Shown here: piece by piece, positions 50,208 through 52,641 of the stretch
Position numbering within the stretch: the first letter of the stretch is position 1
Layout of the letters: each line of letters opens with the position of its first letter
Origin: Spirochaetaceae bacterium
GTDB taxonomy: Bacteria > Spirochaetota > Spirochaetia > Treponematales > Treponemataceae
NCBI GenBank assembly: GCA_017453745.1
Contig: JAFTEH010000003.1
Coordinates: forward strand, 1-52,641
Reading direction: 5' to 3'
DNA: 52,641 bases
Position numbers and translations under genes: made by a program
Notes under the pieces: generated by a model
The model's database searches: none
The model's input: only the letters and a program-made list of their open reading frames with translations
Told to the model about the DNA's origin: nothing

Positions 50208-50854
50208 TGTACCATGAATCCGACTACCTCTTACTTAGCGGACTACAGCATTTACGCTTTTGTACGAGACAGTGTGCACTTATTCACATTGAGCAACAAT
50301 GGACCGAAAATTTCTTCACTGCTTCAGGTCGTGTGTTACATGAAAAAGTTCATTCAGGCATAACTGAATCGCGTAAAGTTGTACGCACTGAACGGAGCCT
50401 TAAAATTGCTTCGTCCACTTTAGGACTTACGGGGCAAACTGACGCTGTTGAGTTTTATACTGATGGTAGAATTATTCCAGTTGAATACAAAAACGGTAAA
50501 CAAAAAACTGATACATGCGATGAAGTGCAACTGTGTGCGCAAGCGATGTGTCTTGAAGAAATGCTTGAAACTACGATTAACGAAGGAGCATTGTTTTATT
50601 TTAAAACGCGCAAACGAATTGTTGTACCCATAACCGCTACACTTCGAGAAGAAACGATGCTACTTGCAAAACAGTTTCATGCTCTCGTTGCAAACGGAAT
50701 TACACCAGAAGCAGTGTACACAAACAAATGTAAAAGTTGTTCTTTGACAGAATGTTGCTTTCCCGAATCTGCTGGTAAGGGTAAGTCCGTATCGGGATAT
50801 ATAAAGCGACAGCTAGGGAAGGAAGTCGGCTCTGCCGATTTTGAGGAGGAATAA
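50207..50854 (+). CDS. cas4: Cas4 exonuclease of the adaptation module
   Basis: A 215-residue RecB-like nuclease that trims prespacers and helps choose those with a correct PAM. It has an early Cys (FCTRQCAL), the nuclease motifs GQTDAVEFYTDG and IPVEYKNGK (Asp and E-x-K), QLCAQAMCLEEML as motif III and a C-terminal CKSCSLTECC which with the early Cys binds an iron-sulfur cluster. It overlaps cas7c and cas1 by one base each. Confidence 0.95.
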   Translation: MYHESDYLLLSGLQHLRFCTRQCALIHIEQQWTENFFTASGRVLHEKVHSGITESRKVVRTERSLKIASSTLGLTGQTDAVEFYTDGRIIPVEYKNGKQKTDTCDEVQLCAQAMCLEEMLETTINEGALFYFKTRKRIVVPITATLREETMLLAKQFHALVANGITPEAVYTNKCKSCSLTECCFPESAGKGKSVSGYIKRQLGKEVGSADFEEE

Positions 50855-51885
50855 TGCAACGCTTTTTGAACACATTGTACATCACAACTCAGAAAACATA
50901 TCTGCATAAAAAAGGTGAAGCGGTCGAAGTTATTGTTGGGGATGAAGTAAAAGCATCAATCCCTTTTATTACGCTTGATAGCATTGTCTGTTTTGGCAAT
51001 ATTTATGTCAGTCCATTTTTGCTTGGAGCCGCTCCAAAGTATAATATCACTATCAGTTTCCTTTCCGAGACGGGAAAATTTCTTGCTCGCGTACAAGGTC
51101 CTGTCGCAGGTAATGTGTTGTTACGAAAAGCTCAGTATCGCATTTCTGATGATAAAGAAAAGTCCGCACAGGTTGCAAAGTTTTTTATCACTGGTAAAAT
51201 AGCAAACCAAAAATCAGTTTTGCAACGAGCAATTCGTAATCATGGTGATTCCATCGACGCTAAAAAACTTGAAGATGCAATTACTCATATAAATTATAAT
51301 CTCGACAAGGTAATGCGTGAAAACGATTTGGATATCCTTCGAGGTATTGAAGGGGACACTTCTCAAATGTATTTTTCGGTGTTCAATGAACTTATCACTA
51401 CACAAAAAGATAGTTTTATTTTTCAAGGGCGTAACAGAAGACCTCCACTTGATTCAGTGAATGCGATGCTGTCGTATACCTACACACTTTTATATCATGA
51501 TATGATCAGTGCTCTTGAAGTTGTGGGATTAGATCCTGCTGTGGGATTTTTGCATCGTGATAGACCGGGGAGATTATCTTGTGCATTAGACTTAATGGAA
51601 GAGTTTCGCTCATTTTTTGCAGATAGACTTATCTTGTCGCTTATCAATCGTTGTGAGATAAAACCCAATCAGTTTGAGACAACAGGAAGTAGCGCTGTGA
51701 TTATGGATGAAGGAGCACGAAAAACTTTAATTACTTCATATCAAAAAAGAAAAGAAGTAGTAATCACCCATCCATACATTGATAAAAAAATGCATTTAGC
51801 AATACTCTTTCATACGCAAGCAAGGCTACTAGCACGATATATTCGCGGTGATATTGACGGTTATCCTGTGTATATTTGGAAGTGA
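50854..51885 (+). CDS. cas1: Cas1 integrase
   Basis: A 343-residue integrase that with Cas2 inserts new spacers. The metal-binding residues appear as Glu166 in LRGIEGDTSQMYF, His234 in FLHRDRPGRLSCALDL and Glu249 in LMEEFR. The start (MQRFLNTLYITTQKTYLHKK) follows GAGGAGG and overlaps the cas4 stop. Length is normal for the I-C branch. Confidence 0.97.
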   Translation: MQRFLNTLYITTQKTYLHKKGEAVEVIVGDEVKASIPFITLDSIVCFGNIYVSPFLLGAAPKYNITISFLSETGKFLARVQGPVAGNVLLRKAQYRISDDKEKSAQVAKFFITGKIANQKSVLQRAIRNHGDSIDAKKLEDAITHINYNLDKVMRENDLDILRGIEGDTSQMYFSVFNELITTQKDSFIFQGRNRRPPLDSVNAMLSYTYTLLYHDMISALEVVGLDPAVGFLHRDRPGRLSCALDLMEEFRSFFADRLILSLINRCEIKPNQFETTGSSAVIMDEGARKTLITSYQKRKEVVITHPYIDKKMHLAILFHTQARLLARYIRGDIDGYPVYIWK

Positions 51886-51893
51886 GGTTTAGT

Positions 51894-52181
51894 ATGATGA
51901 TGCTTGTAAGTTATGATGTTGCTCAAGATGAAGGTGGCAAAAAGCGGTTGCGAAAAGTCGCAAAATTGTTAGAAAATTATGGGCAACGAGTACAATATTC
52001 TGTTTTTGAATGCTTAGTTGATCCTGGTCAGTGGGTCGCATTAAAAAACAAACTTATCCAAACTATCAATGTTGAGTATGATAGCCTTAGATTTTACGCT
52101 TTAGGTGCTAATTGGGAACGACGAGTTGAGCATATCGGATGTAAGGAACCAATCAATCCGCAAGGCGTGCTTATTTTATAA
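51894..52181 (+). CDS. cas2: Cas2
   Basis: A 95-residue ferredoxin-fold protein that bridges two Cas1 dimers. The first strand LVSYDVAQDEGGKKRLRKVA includes the conserved Asp, and QRVQYSVFECLVDPGQW completes the family signature. GAGG six bases before ATG 51894 selects the first of three ATG codons; an alternative frame start at 51876 lies within cas1 and has no site. Confidence 0.96.
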   Translation: MMMLVSYDVAQDEGGKKRLRKVAKLLENYGQRVQYSVFECLVDPGQWVALKNKLIQTINVEYDSLRFYALGANWERRVEHIGCKEPINPQGVLIL

Positions 52182-52341
52182 AATACATCGCTGACCTATG
52201 GCAAACATTATTTTATATGACACTTGAACTTTTTCCTACTATATAATACAATACCTTGGATTTGCAGTTAATCACCAAAAATAGAGATTAGCGTAAATTC
52301 AACGATAAGTATCCTCTCCATAGGGTATTTTTGTCATTAGA
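52182..52341 (+). promoter_or_regulatory. CRISPR leader
   Basis: The 160 bases between cas2 and the first repeat are AT-rich and noncoding. A TATAAT at 52242-52247 is the best -10 candidate for the array transcript, but TTGAAC lies only 12 bases before it, so the -35 is unclear. Confidence 0.65.
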
Positions 52342-52641
52342 GTCGCTCTCTTCACGAGAGCGTGAATTGAAACATTTATCTTATCTATGTTTATACAGGT
52401 ACCTAAAGTCGCTCTCTTCACGAGAGCGTGAATTGAAACTGCTAAAACAAGGTTAAGTATATCTTTACACTTTGTCGCTCTCTTCACGAGAGCGTGAATT
52501 GAAACATAAGCATATCTACTCATATTCACCTCACCTATTCGTCGCTCTCTTCACGAGAGCGTGAATTGAAACTGACCTGAATCCGGTAAAACAAATCCAA
52601 GAGAGTCGCTCTCTTCACGAGAGCGTGAATTGAAACGAATA
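52342..52641 (+). CRISPR. Type I-C CRISPR array, first five repeats
   Basis: Five identical 32-base repeats start at 52342, 52408, 52474, 52541 and 52605. Each begins GTCGCTCTC and ends with the handle ATTGAAAC; CGCTCTC/GAGAGCG form a seven-bp stem around TTCAC. Spacers are 34, 34, 35 and 32 bases long and all differ. The array continues past the window. Orientation: leader on the left, as the ATTGAAAC end is the 5' handle side of each spacer. Confidence 0.98.

Noticed and set aside
52299-52529. A 76-codon minus-strand ORF across the array
   Set aside because: It translates repeats and spacers (VSIHALVKRAT recurs with each repeat) and has no ribosome site; it is an artefact of the CRISPR array.

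Overview
The window looks like a chromosomal segment of a low-GC, host-associated spirochaete, most plausibly an oral or bovine-type Treponema. This rests on inference: the codon style, the mixture of Firmicutes-like resistance and defence genes in an AT-rich background, and the leader at about 590-740 (which I only recall as Treponema-like). No rRNA or tRNA gene was seen, so the species is not fixed.

Layout. 1-10.8 kb: a secreted protein cut by the left edge, a methyltransferase, then a long minus-strand run of small enzymes (GNAT acetyltransferases, kinase-like protein, 2H phosphoesterase, HIT, macrolide-type glycosyltransferase, Nudix, alpha/beta hydrolase). Base composition differs from gene to gene and gene stubs lie between them, so this looks like an island of acquired genes. 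It ends with a fused GmrSD-type (DUF262/DUF1524) restriction protein. 10.8-16 kb: decayed genes around an ABC exporter, an acetyltransferase and a frameshifted secreted protein. 16-20.3 kb: an ABC transporter of the lantibiotic-protection type (LanF/E/G) with its two-component system, like CprABC-RK of Clostridioides difficile. 20.4-28.2 kb: NTF2-like protein, Schlafen/AlbA_2 protein, a plus-strand cluster with a membrane peptide, a broken secreted gene, a PD-(D/E)XK-like protein and an SH3b/zinc-ribbon protein, a PIN toxin-antitoxin pair, and a nitrilase plus radical-SAM pair.

28.3-32.8 kb: a complete iron-siderophore ABC uptake operon (lipoprotein, two FecCD permeases, ATPase) plus an EamA-like membrane protein. 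33-36.7 kb: an SPFH membrane protein, a ribbon-helix-helix protein and a two-gene ABC exporter, with a clear promoter and terminator. 37-43.8 kb: 2-hydroxyacid dehydrogenase, an ArsP-type permease and a minus-strand redox set (two flavodoxins, an aldo/keto reductase with ferredoxin tail, flavin reductase, DUF362 lipoprotein) facing a TetR regulator across a shared operator.

44.5-52.6 kb: a complete type I-C CRISPR-Cas locus in the order cas3-cas5c-cas8c(with internal cas11c)-cas7c-cas4-cas1-cas2, then an array whose first five repeats are in the window. cas3 starts 15 bases after tetR, just behind a run of nine G, so the cas genes may be read from the tetR promoter.

Points most worth a second look: the G tract and tetR linkage of cas3; the internal cas11c start; a TGTAGTA/TACTACA operator motif repeated at unrelated loci; the SPFH-RHH-ABC unit; and the leader upstream of the first gene with an overlapping upstream ORF.
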